In this document: in pieces, positions 51,201 to 54,200 of the stretch
Numbering within the stretch: position 1 is the first letter of the stretch
Layout of the letters: each line of letters begins with the position of its first letter
NCBI RefSeq assembly: GCF_047948215.1
Contig: NC_134457.1
Span: forward strand, 87,313,398-87,377,397
Length of the DNA: 64,000 bases
Direction: 5' to 3'
Origin: Lycorma delicatula
Lineage: Eukaryota > Arthropoda > Insecta > Hemiptera > Fulgoridae
Made by a program: the position numbers and the translations under genes
The notes under the pieces: model-generated
Databases searched by the model: none
What the model saw: only the letters and a program-made list of their open reading frames with translations
What the model was told of the DNA's origin: nothing

Positions 51201-52471
51201 ACTAGCTTATTATATTAGCTCCTCAAAATGTCCATCTCATTGTCAGTAGTATATTAAATAATTTCTTCTTTCTTTCTTTCCTAATTTGTGTATGTTGCAG
51301 TCTTTCAACAAGTGAACAATAAGCAACCCACCTCCCATGGTTCAGTGAAAAATGATATGTATGACATGTAAATGAAGTGTAGTCTTGAACAGACTCGGGC
51401 CAACCATTCCTGAGACTTGTGGATAATTGAATCCCCAAACACCAAAGTACCATTATCCATTGACTAGTTTCAATTCCATATAAAAGCAACTAACTTTTAC
51501 TAGGATTTGAACCTTCGACTTCAAAATTCAGCTGTTTAACAACTGATTTGTGACAAGTTAATTACTAGACCAGCCTGGTAGGCTATTAAATAATTTGAAT
51601 TATTATTTGGTTTCATTATAAAATTATTTTAAGACATTTTAACTCAGCATTTTTATTGCAAGATTTTCAAAATTGTTGTTTTGTTTTTCAATAAAAATGG
51701 ATTTTAAGGAATGTTACTTTTTGTTTATTCAATTAAATATATATATTTTTTAAATAAATTATCTACAAGTTTTATCTTGAAGTTTTATTTGATTATTGGC
51801 AATTTAATAAAGTAAATTTATGCTAAACTTAAAAATGCATGCTTTCTAATATCATTTTTTTTGCAATTTTCTTGGAAACAACCTAGAAATAAAGTTCTGG
51901 GAACCATTTTTAATGCATAATGCAAGATTGCAAAGTTCAATATTATTTGATGTTTAGAGTAAATATCTGGACAAAATATGTCACTAGCCATAACTCAAAA
52001 TCAAGCATTTCCAAACTTGCATTTTATAACTTTTTCATTATTTCAGTGAGAGGAATAGTATAAAATATGGCAGAAACTTTCTGAAACACTCTGTATGTAT
52101 AAAAAAATACATACATATAAACATGAGTTATTTTCCAGTTAGCCCTTGCGTAAAATGATTAATGGGCTTTGAATTTTTTTCTACATTAAGTATGTTCTTT
52201 CTGAAATGAAGTAAGATATTTTCAAATTATTTTAGGGTTTTTTAATTAATTTTTACATTTATGGGTATATAAATATATATATATATATTTTTTTTTTTAG
52301 GATGACCTAGCTAGTAGTTCAGACTTGTATAGTAGTATATCAGAAGAAACAAATTTTATTGAAAATTATTCCAATGGAGAATTTTTACAAGTCTATATCC
52401 TTGATTCATCAGGAGCTAGTAGAAGTACTGAATTTGAACACTCTACTATTAATTTAAGAGACTTAGAATAA
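8739..52471 (+). CDS. ZXDC: ZXDC-like C2H2 zinc-finger transcription regulator (gene level, ten exons, 5-prime end outside window)
   Basis: Joined exons: 8739-8828, 11657-11838, 18046-18235, 20013-20187, 22615-22848, 25594-25701, 29762-29836, 41356-41489, 46102-46332, 52301-52471. They give 529 residues with no internal stop, and every intron is GT-AG. Counting from the first visible residue, C2H2 fingers lie at about 1-23, 31-53, 61-83, 92-114, 123-143, 151-173, 181-201, 209-231 and 262-285. Most are CX4C type; the fifth and seventh are CX2C. The rest is a polar Ser/Asn-rich tail with a conserved SART block near 399 and an end reading STINLRDLE. Known: ZXD proteins have ten tandem fingers plus a C-terminal transcription region, and human ZXDC is a nuclear partner of CIITA that activates transcription. 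The ten-finger count, the unusual finger linkers and the C-terminus fit ZXD from memory of the family. One finger and the start are missing upstream. Another multi-finger factor is less likely. Confidence 0.85.
9838..9879. repeat. (GA)n-ATAATAT-(CT)n palindromic microsatellite
   Basis: Six to seven GA units, a 6-base spacer and about eleven CT units. The two arms are complementary and could form a hairpin. Confidence 0.9.
10669..10987 (+). repeat. pair of direct repeats, about 85 bp each
   Basis: 10669-10755 and 10904-10987 share ATTTTCAAGAAAGCTT, then CTTACTAA, TGATTACTTATT and TTGTAATTAACTCTTT with a few differences. The spacing is about 235 bp. This is either an old segmental duplication or two copies of a short element. 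Confidence 0.75.
11657..11838 (+). CDS. ZXDC: ZXDC-like exon b: two zinc fingers
   Basis: The acceptor is TATTTCAG and the exon opens directly on the first Cys of a finger. It carries two CX4C fingers (CPAESCNRSF and CPVPGCEQAF), then GTEHAPY. Two donors are possible, GT at 11837 or GTAAGA at 11839. The second is much stronger and makes a Val codon split 2+1 with the next exon, which keeps the frame, so 11838 is taken as the end. Reading on without splicing meets TAA at once. Confidence 0.9.
12230..12995 (+). mobile_element. RTE-like LINE endonuclease fragment
   Basis: The + strand reads VVILGDLSAKMVREWSGSS near 12333, then LHVGTICRK and, near 12565, NQIDHVLVTTRLASGILDS. These are the GDxNAKVG and Q-IDYVL motifs of apurinic-type endonucleases of RTE-like LINEs. 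A stop-filled linker follows. It is broken by frameshifts and was inserted into the mariner at 11.9-14.3 kb. Confidence 0.75.
12996..13368. repeat. unassigned GC-richer repeat unit
   Basis: A moderately GC-rich segment beginning near CCCAACCCCGTAGGGG and continuing through TCCGGTCTGGTCCACCAGGG. Base composition differs from the flanks, and it lies between the LINE piece and the mariner core. It probably belongs to the inserted LINE or to another element. No coding sequence was recognised. Confidence 0.35.
13385..13660 (-). pseudogene. mariner transposase core pseudogene
   Basis: A minus-strand frame from TINET-IHHYIPKSKQSM (near 13650) through KKAKT, the AEKVMALIFWD block and GEYYSNLL. It runs out where the motif with the second catalytic Asp should be. 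Stops replace two tryptophans. It is related in sequence style to the full copy at 46436-47702. Confidence 0.75.
14346..18045 (+). other. remainder of ZXDC-like intron b
   Basis: 3.7 kb of AT-rich sequence with a pyrimidine-rich part at about 17400-17720. No domain, repeat boundary or RNA gene was recognised. Small frames such as 15645-15833 show no similarity I know. Confidence 0.4.
18046..18235 (+). CDS. ZXDC: ZXDC-like exon c: two and a partial zinc finger
   Basis: The acceptor is CTCATATAG at 18037-18045. The first base completes the split Val codon. It encodes a CX4C finger (CDYIGCEKRYY), a CX2C finger (CEYCFKMFDK) followed by a classical TGVKPYK linker, and the first four residues of the next finger. 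The exon ends at GAG/GTAATA in phase 0, with the intron falling between the two Cys of that finger. The fifth finger having CX2C where its neighbours have CX4C is a visible departure from the rest of the array. Confidence 0.9.
18236..20012 (+). other. ZXDC-like intron c (1.8 kb)
   Basis: The shortest intron. AT-rich, with a CAAA-type simple repeat near 18465-18505 and poly(A/T) tracts. Nothing else was seen. Confidence 0.5.
20013..20187 (+). CDS. ZXDC: ZXDC-like exon d: rest of sixth finger, seventh finger, start of eighth
   Basis: The acceptor is TTTTTTCAG/GGTTGTGAG. It completes the finger opened in exon c (GCEWAFTTSSKLHRH), then gives a linker TQERRFV and a CX2C finger (CNLCCKAFLRSEHLKDH), the most conserved part of the ZXD array. 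It ends inside the next finger after CPIA with a Gly codon split 1+2. The donor is G/GTAATA. A longer ORF upstream of the acceptor is intron read-through and is not used. Confidence 0.9.
20871..20893. repeat. (TAA)n microsatellite
   Basis: About seven and a half perfect AAT units in intron d. Confidence 0.95.
20961..21240 (+). mobile_element. Penelope-like element reverse transcriptase fragment
   Basis: The + strand frame at 20964-21164 reads DSLIHNTSNPPNHKLAVCFI, then RSVLYRLLNISMPSEDL. A stop follows, then YLAHTKRYFNIHINTPLNKK. Penelope-like RTs carry this conserved HxxSNHPxxHK and LxRxLxIP block after the catalytic core, followed by a motif on the resumed synthesis of neighbouring regions. 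The fragment has no visible catalytic motif or endonuclease. A minus-strand CTGATGA motif lies downstream near 21386-21392. Confidence 0.65.
21241..22614 (+). other. rest of ZXDC-like intron d
   Basis: AT-rich sequence. The part up to about 21800 may still be decayed Penelope-like sequence, but I cannot read a domain in it. The intron ends in a long T tract before exon e. Confidence 0.35.
22615..22848 (+). CDS. ZXDC: ZXDC-like exon e: eighth and ninth visible fingers
   Basis: The acceptor is TATTTCAG, preceded by a run of about 18 T. It completes finger CPIAGCNQQFTAKSSLYVH, then gives a basic RKK segment and about 30 residues of low-complexity Ser/Lys spacer. It ends with the last finger, CPLGGCRHFF, whose histidines are separated by four residues (HIQTFH). 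The wide spacer before the final finger is also a ZXD feature as I recall it. The donor at 22849 is G/GTAAAG, phase 1. Confidence 0.9.
22849..24087 (+). other. ZXDC-like intron e before the mariner
   Basis: AT-rich, with a somewhat GC-richer stretch at 23620-23830 (around GGCACCATCTAGCC) that may be an old repeat. No family was recognised. Confidence 0.4.
24090..25418 (-). mobile_element. mariner element, near complete, with duplicated end
   Basis: TA-flanked (24088 and 25419). Left end TGAGGTCTGTAAATAAAGTA. The right end, read inward on the other strand, is CGAGGTCTAAATAAAGGTCT then CTAAATAAAGTAATGAGAC, so the terminal AGGTCT-AAATAAAG unit is repeated there. The 1329 bp length includes one almost colinear minus-strand transposase. 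It is the youngest-looking mariner in the window together with 46436-47702. Confidence 0.9.
24149..25214 (-). pseudogene. mariner transposase pseudogene, almost colinear
   Basis: It reads on the minus strand from SDTNYEQCCLIKFCVKLSEN at 25214. The expected initiator is TTG instead of ATG. The helix-turn-helix region (QVFRWFKAFSDGQESV) is present, with an in-frame stop before IRDLI. The catalytic core reads VITGDESWIFKYDPERE, then VHKEFLPTGLTVN and WMLHHDNEPCHTALS. The third motif is YSPGLSLC where YSPDLSPC is expected, so the third catalytic Asp is Gly. It ends at CLASQGNYFEG and a stop near 24149. A few stops and at least one frameshift make it inactive. Confidence 0.9.
25594..25701 (+). CDS. 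ZXDC: ZXDC-like exon f: acidic linker
   Basis: This is a 108-nt exon with phase 1 at both ends, between TTTATTTCAG and G/GTAATT. It encodes about 36 residues rich in Asp, Glu, Leu and Ser (EVKDLNVLDSIELIN, then LEGLHFKNDV) with no zinc ligand. Because both ends are phase 1, skipping it would keep the frame. It lies where vertebrate ZXDC begins its acidic transcription region. Confidence 0.8.
25930..26640 (-). mobile_element. LINE ORF2 C-terminal fragment (minus strand)
   Basis: Reading down from 26600 the minus strand gives MDCFKYLGKQIS, then RNTYNKKSLSWNTKLRHYQT, VVRPEILNTAETL and, near 26060, GHFLDVIQKADF. These are the post-RT motifs (FKYLG, LRHYxTVIKPxxLYxxET) of insect jockey-superfamily LINEs. 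It is full of frameshifts and stops. The 3-prime boundary near 25930 is uncertain. Confidence 0.65.
27121..27216. repeat. near-perfect palindrome with 23-bp arms plus outer 17-bp inverted repeat
   Basis: 27157-27179 and 27182-27204 are exact reverse complements separated by only CC (centre CCCTGCGT-CC-ACGCAGGG). In addition 27121-27137 (TGCAGGTGGTATTTATT) is the exact complement of 27200-27216. The two overlapping inverted repeats are not colinear, so the locus looks rearranged. Confidence 0.95.
27610..28235 (+). mobile_element. LINE 3-prime fragment (RTE-like ORF2 C-terminus)
   Basis: The frame at 27624-27896 reads SKVNQAKEVFSMKGKFFTSK, then NINLKLRKQYV. It continues in other frames with RMLTISETEKVSNGEVL, NNLIGHVFRLDCLLEGSVED and CRGRPRLEYTGQMIQDF. 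It closes on PTCGLLTKEEEE and an (AAG)n tail near 28218-28230. This is the characteristic C-terminal domain and simple-repeat tail of endonuclease-RT LINEs. It is 5-prime truncated and broken. Confidence 0.8.
28521..29761 (+). other. rest of ZXDC-like intron f
   Basis: AT-rich. A 15-bp unit is duplicated near 28772-28801 (GTAAGGT-GATAAC). The 103-codon minus frame at 28631 is low-complexity Lys/Ile and is not supported as a gene. Confidence 0.4.
29762..29836 (+). CDS. ZXDC: ZXDC-like exon g: small C-terminal exon
   Basis: A 75-nt exon, acceptor TTTACTCCAG, donor CAG/GTAAAT, phase 1 on both sides. It encodes GLSLTSLSPDGVVVSLP and a short EFITTDMTG tail. It was found only through frame and splice continuity with its neighbours. 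The hydrophobic and Ser-rich composition fits a transactivation tail. It can be skipped without a frameshift. A 11.5 kb transposon-filled intron follows. Confidence 0.75.
30155..31852. mobile_element. unclassified non-autonomous repeat, perhaps RTE-derived
   Basis: It opens near TAACTAGCTGCAGGGCGTGC, a GC-rich head unlike its flanks, and ends near ACACATAGACAGACACATAT and TTATTAGGGTAGGATAATAT, a tail style seen in insect RTE-type and related non-autonomous repeats. Direct-repeat blocks 30342-30380 and 31749-31795 share AGTGATC-GTACATT-CG-TGC. The middle (31050-31270) is GC-richer but non-coding. A foldback element (30450-30823) lies inside. Boundaries and class are uncertain. Confidence 0.4.
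30450..30823. mobile_element. foldback element A (MITE-like long inverted repeat)
   Basis: The left arm 30450-30612 and right arm about 30650-30823 are reverse complements over about 160 bp with scattered mismatches. Shared pieces include TGACAACAAGCTTTGATG, AAAAATTTG and CCTAAAATTATT. The loop is about 35 bp. No coding capacity. A 48-bp unit at the right edge (TTTTAGTGC-TTTAATATAAGA) is repeated in tandem at 30779-30875. Confidence 0.85.
31872..32315. mobile_element. foldback element B (MITE-like long inverted repeat)
   Basis: Arms 31872-32048 and 32138-32315 are about 90 percent complementary, with CAATTTCTGGTTTGCAGA at the tips and ATTATCACCTGTAATTTGG next to an 89-bp loop. There is no coding sequence. 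The right tip lies within about 10 bp of the truncated end of the next mariner, suggesting insertion at or replacement of that end. Confidence 0.9.
32405..32690 (-). pseudogene. mariner transposase C-terminal pseudogene
   Basis: A nearly unbroken minus-strand stretch from NAP-HSTKLVKETTEAF to the C-terminal FGMAFINCQRDRK region. YSPDLAS keeps the catalytic Asp. A frameshift near 32510 disturbs the following helix. It lacks the N-terminal two thirds. Confidence 0.8.
32695..34990 (-). mobile_element. RTE-like LINE with endonuclease and RT domains, 3-prime truncated
   Basis: Read from 34930 downward: RVGAWNVRNLKQVGRLENL and DVVGISEVR (endonuclease start), GIGKGNEGNIVGEYGLGKRN-like block with RRIYTWKKPGDTARYQIVD at 34200-34370, a 220-codon lysine-rich linker at 33553-34224, then RT motifs GRKAPGIDGTPVELLC, QFGFRKSIGTREAI, AFIDLEKAFDNVDW and LRVADDIVILAES near 32780. 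The usual FADD box is VADD. The ORF is cut off just after the catalytic box, where mariner sequence resumes. Several frameshifts and stops are present. It is the best preserved LINE in the window. Confidence 0.85.
33553..34224 (-). pseudogene. LINE ORF2 linker between endonuclease and RT
   Basis: The longest open frame in the window (223 codons, minus). It is Lys/Glu-rich with FEEGIARGLSKKDKVQNVEE, RRKYKNASDEESKPNYRQLR and the end VDRWVEYTEELFGG, the typical lead-in to the RT of this LINE group. Its start Met is internal, and it connects to the endonuclease frame at 34137-34346 by a frameshift. Confidence 0.85.
34991..35330 (-). mobile_element. LINE 5-prime UTR plus a second partial endonuclease copy
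   Basis: 34991-35221 is GC-richer non-coding sequence ahead of the LINE ORF. 35222-35310 then repeats part of the endonuclease domain: NKKIGKRVEYFKRHSDRIIV and TRIKSKPPP, almost identical to codons at about 34525-34615. Two partial copies of the same LINE family are therefore joined head to tail or have been rearranged. Confidence 0.75.
35505..36150 (-). repeat. direct repeat pair, Penelope-type terminal repeats (tentative)
   Basis: 35505-35745 and 35925-36150 are direct copies about 80 percent alike. They share ACAGAATTAATAAAATAAA, CCATAATTCAAGCAAGAGC, TATATAATTTTTCAAATCAC and AAATTGTTA-AGATCCTTTTC. The 180-bp interval is AT-rich. On the minus strand each copy has a GATGATGC-hairpin-GAAAG type module (see findings), as in terminal repeats of Penelope-like elements. 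No RT lies between them, so they may be a collapsed element. Confidence 0.55.
36172..36200. repeat. (AT)n microsatellite at mariner target
   Basis: An AT dinucleotide run ends exactly at the left end of the mariner, consistent with TA target choice. Confidence 0.9.
36201..37137 (+). mobile_element. internally deleted mariner, TA-flanked
   Basis: The inverted ends CAAGGTGTGATTCAAAAGTA (36201) and TAAGGCGCAGTTTAAAAGTA (from 37137) sit next to TA on both sides. The left TA is the edge of an (AT)n tract. The 937 bp length is about 350 bp short of a full mariner. The + strand reads MKQQSMQWRHFSSPRPKKFK near 36515, then QRKIMASVF and SVLLIDFMEH, and later PVAEFYAVGLKKLV. The segment with the second and third catalytic Asp is largely deleted. 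Confidence 0.85.
37270..38270 (+). mobile_element. mariner remnant, ends not found
   Basis: The + strand reads MHLKQHAVIEFLTAEILGIN near 37380 (N-terminus), then VIGDKIWIYHYDPEEKRHHV at about 37720, STSPYSKKFKITKTF, AVFWDSRLIHLSDYLEAG and INSMRHIEMVKCLKR. This is a mariner transposase with the first catalytic Asp still present in a GDKIW version of GDETW. The C-terminal half is unreadable. A different family from its neighbour at 36201. Confidence 0.75.
37709..37963 (+). pseudogene. mariner transposase core pseudogene
   Basis: An 84-codon open stretch covering the first catalytic motif to just before the second. The Glu of GDET is replaced (GDKI). No upstream start in frame joins it to the N-terminal piece near 37380, so a frameshift lies between. 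Confidence 0.75.
38271..39350 (+). other. AT-rich intron sequence
   Basis: Contains an (AT)n run at about 38453-38475 and many poly(A/T) tracts. No element was recognised. Confidence 0.45.
39351..41117 (-). mobile_element. Penelope-like element with inverted terminal arms and GIY-YIG remnant
   Basis: The left arm 39351-39800 and right arm 40695-41117 are inverted copies about 85 percent alike. Shared pieces include AAAAATATTATCTTTATTAA, ATTGCTATTTCCTGTGTATT and TTGCTTAATCCGGCTATG. Between them the minus strand reads NPGLVTGSPIAACLANL near 40600 (the G-x-x-x-GSP RT motif of Penelope), VKNLAKKVKKFTIPEDRPEY, and near 40040 SPIEKINIPAVYIGQKSQYL then KKRTEPHKYRKKSK and GPLEMIYIKK, the order of a GIY-YIG endonuclease (YIGQ-T...R--EH). 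All is broken by stops. Penelope-like elements are known to carry long terminal repeats in either orientation. Confidence 0.75.
41174..41192. repeat. short (GT)n microsatellite
   Basis: About seven GT units shortly before exon h. Confidence 0.9.
41356..41489 (+). CDS. ZXDC: ZXDC-like exon h: Ser/Asn-rich tail
   Basis: The acceptor is CTATTTCTAG at 41346-41355 and the donor is TCT/GTAAGT, a consensus site. It starts in phase 1 (completing a Gly) and ends in phase 0. The 44 residues are polar, rich in Ser, Asn and Gln (LSVLNTQSSISQVEFSE and a TTVIAAQS end). No domain is recognisable. Confidence 0.8.
41490..46101 (+). other. ZXDC-like intron h (4.6 kb)
   Basis: AT-rich. The one structure I can support is a roughly 36-bp tandem duplication at 44996-45067 (TTCAAAGTAGT--GAACTG-CTTCAA). 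The small frames here have no known relatives. Confidence 0.45.
44996..45067 (+). repeat. two-copy tandem repeat, about 36 bp
   Basis: TTCAAAGTAGTTTGAACTGC and TTCAAAGTAGTAGAACTGGC head the two copies. Both continue into TTCAA-TTTATT. Confidence 0.75.
46102..46332 (+). CDS. ZXDC: ZXDC-like exon i: conserved SART/basic block
   Basis: The acceptor is TTTTCTGTAG, the donor is CAG/GTATTA, and the phase is 0 at both ends (77 codons). It opens DIGSARTGLTYQDAVAERDL and continues into a basic run with NKKSSVTGRKRG. The SART motif followed by a tyrosine, an alanine-rich turn and a basic run resembles the conserved block ahead of the C-terminus in vertebrate ZXDC, which supports the family call outside the fingers. 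The basic run could serve as a nuclear localisation signal (inference). Confidence 0.85.
46436..47702 (-). mobile_element. mariner element, full length, inactive
   Basis: The ends CAAGGGTCGTTCAATAAGTC (46436) and CAAGGATCGTTCAATAAGTC (from 47702) are inverted, with TA on both sides (46434 and 47703). At 1267 bp it is a complete mariner. The minus-strand transposase spans 46490-47524, about 345 codons, the family's normal length. It lies in the last ZXDC-like intron, antisense to the gene. Confidence 0.95.
46490..47524 (-). pseudogene. mariner transposase pseudogene, full span
   Basis: It starts MEKSEF at 47524 with a stop at codon 7, then reads VVITHTKLKGLTPKGIKAEL and CGRIYTKDEHRLGCPVEV (helix-turn-helix region), KIHDMVLSDRQIKVHDIVEV, a frameshifted first catalytic region, KVMATVFWDTCTIIYTDYLE, ITGEYYVSLLHRL, ILFHQDNAQQAH (second Asp kept), HPPHSLDLAPSDFF (third Asp kept) and the C-terminal LEKCVELKGDYVEK-like end at 46490. 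At least three frameshifts and one stop prevent expression. It is close in style to the broken copy at 11.9-14.3 kb. Confidence 0.9.
47705..51251 (+). other. ZXDC-like intron i between mariner and SINE
   Basis: 3.5 kb of AT-rich sequence. 48520-49600 is slightly less AT-rich and may hold an old repeat, but no motif was recognised on either strand. Confidence 0.4.
51265..51583 (-). mobile_element. tRNA-derived SINE, full length with 13-bp target duplication
   Basis: TATTAAATAATTT occurs at 51252-51264 and 51584-51596 as a perfect target site duplication. The head, on the minus strand, carries an A box (TGGTCTAGTAATTAA) and a B box (GGTTCAAATCC) about 45 bp apart, as in RNA polymerase III promoters of tRNA genes. 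The 3-prime end is a GAAAGAAAGAAAG simple repeat. The length is 319 bp. It is not a tRNA gene: it has no cloverleaf end and continues for more than 200 bp. Confidence 0.9.
52272..52298. repeat. (AT)n-T(n) tract forming the last acceptor
   Basis: About nine AT units pass straight into a run of about 12 T that serves as the polypyrimidine tract of exon j. Confidence 0.9.
52301..52471 (+). CDS. ZXDC: ZXDC-like exon j: last exon and stop
   Basis: The acceptor TTTTTTTTTTTTAG follows an (AT)n microsatellite. It encodes 56 residues and TAA at 52469-52471. The start is acidic (DDLASSSDLYSSISEE). The end contains EFLQVYILDSS and STINLRDLE. Vertebrate ZXD proteins end with a VYVL motif and STINLQDLQ (recalled), so the gene's natural C-terminus is present. 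The downstream sequence is AT-rich 3-prime UTR. Confidence 0.88.
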   Translation, partial: DDLASSSDLYSSISEETNFIENYSNGEFLQVYILDSSGASRSTEFEHSTINLRDLE

Positions 52472-52831
52472 TATAAAACAGACTGCTTTTTTATATTAAT
52501 TTAATGTGTTAGTGCTTTAGTATTTATTGTATTTATTGGCTGCTGTTATTACTGTTGAATGTTTATAGCTTTTTTATTGTATTATTCATATTTTCATTGT
52601 TTCTTATATTGTTTATTTTAAAATAATTTGTTGATCATTGTGTATTTGTTATCATTATTATTTATTAAATTATTTATGTTTTTAAATCAGTTTATAAGAT
52701 TTTATTGTTAGTAAATAATAACAACATACAAAACATTTTCTTCATCCTACAGCTGGGGAAAAATTTATTGGTCATATAATCATATTAAACATATAAATTT
52801 GACTATATCAATAAATGATTTGTTATTAGCC
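52472..52831 (+). promoter_or_regulatory. ZXDC-like 3-prime UTR with candidate polyadenylation signal
   Basis: About 340 AT-rich bases follow the stop without any ORF. An AATAAA hexamer at 52810-52815 is the best candidate for the polyadenylation signal. Twenty bases later the sequence turns into a mariner end (52832 on), so the UTR probably stops before the element. Several near-hexamers occur earlier and could be used instead. Confidence 0.4.
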
Positions 52832-52930
52832 TGTTCTATTCAAAAAGTATCCGACCGTAGGCCACAGAAAAAATAGCTTACTTGTTGTTGTCTTCCACTT
52901 TAAGGTTAAGATCATTTTGGCACCATTTTC
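52832..52930. mobile_element. mariner-like terminal fragment, copy 1
   Basis: It begins CTGTTCTATTCAAAAAGTAT and CCGACCGTAGGCCACAGAAA, then AAAATAGCTTACTTG. The same sequence recurs at 54022-54080. The style of this end is that of TA-inserting mariners. No transposase is readable directly beside it. Confidence 0.5.
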
Positions 52931-54021
52931 AAGTTTTGAGAACAATTAGAAACACAAGAATAGCCACGTCGGAGAATAAGAAGCATAGTTTGTCTGAGGA
53001 ATTCTATACTTGGCTAAAAGAATCATTGATAGACGTAAAGGATGTCTGGGTAGGGCCATCTTGTGATGCAACTGCTAGTTAAATCACTCCCACATATTCA
53101 GTCTCTTGGACCAAACCACAGATAACCTCCTGATAATACTGTTTGTTGACAGTTTCATCTTCTGATGCATATTCCTGATGCACAACTTGTGATAACAAAA
53201 AAAATACAGTTTCACATAAAGTAAAGTAAGGTTATTACACATAAAGTAAAATTCTGATAACCACATGTTACATAAACACTTAATGGCTGTCTAGCAACAA
53301 CTGATATTATGAGGCTTTAAAAAAAAAATCACACACATACTTGCAAGGATTAACTACTACACTATTGTAAGTTTTGTCATTCAAATTTAAATGCTTTTTG
53401 AGGATACAAATAAGATTGGTTATGTTTTCAACAGAACTAGCATAACATGATACACTGAATGAAGATTTAGCAACCAACAGAAAACTATTGTAAAAATTAT
53501 TGGAAATAATTTGTTTGCATTTTTCATAACTGTTATTAGATTGCCATTGCCAATGTATATTATAGACTATCCCAGTTAGATGGTATATGTAGAAACTATC
53601 CCAGTTAGATATGGGTGACAAACTATAAACAATGATTACAGGGCTGAGATGAAGCTCCTAAGGTCACCGACTGGTTACACCAAATTAGACAGAAGATGGA
53701 ATTTAGACATCAGAAGTTAACTTTATCTCCAACTCTGAAATACAGAATTGAGGAATATAGGGACAAATTGTATAGTCATATGCAGTACAACGTATGGATC
53801 TGGTAAAAATTCCCAGTCTGATTGATTAATACTTTGGGACAGTTGAGAAAACTATGGAAGGACCAGTTTTTATATAAGGATTTTGTAAGAGGCTTATGCC
53901 TTATACTTGTAAAGAAGAAGAAAAATCATTTATTTTTCAGTGAATATAATAATCTATTTTCAATAAAACCATACAACTTATGTTTATACAATATAATAAT
54001 TTATTGTTGGCCTTTTAATCA
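52931..54021. other. 3-prime flank between two mariner-like ends
   Basis: AT-rich. A two-copy repeat of CTATCCCAGTTAGAT with 30-bp spacing lies at 53571-53615. The minus frame 53307-53621 (104 codons) is Ser/Asn-rich with no recognised domain. Confidence 0.4.
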
Positions 54022-54200
54022 GACCTATTCAGGAAGTATCTGACCATAGGCCACAGAAAAAATAGTAGCTTACTTGTCTTTCAACTTTAGTCTTCTTTAA
54101 AGTAGCCCTCCTGCAGCTCCACATATTTAACCTAGCAACTCTTTCATTACTGGAAACATATGTGGAAGTCCTCTTTCGCTATCCAACTTATATACTCTTA
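54022..54200. mobile_element. mariner-like terminal fragment, copy 2
   Basis: CCTATTCAGGAAGTATCTGA and CCATAGGCCACAGAAAAAAT repeat copy 1 in direct orientation, 1.19 kb downstream. The following 100 bp (AGTAGCCCTCCTGCAGCTCC) are GC-richer and may be antisense transposase C-terminus, but I cannot read it reliably. Confidence 0.5.

Noticed and set aside
51500..51583. tRNA gene suggested by A and B boxes
   Set aside because: No mature tRNA end or terminator; it is the head of a 319-bp SINE with target duplication.
53307..53621. 104-codon minus frame after the gene
   Set aside because: Low-complexity Ser/Asn/Lys content, no recognised motif, and it lies between two transposon ends.
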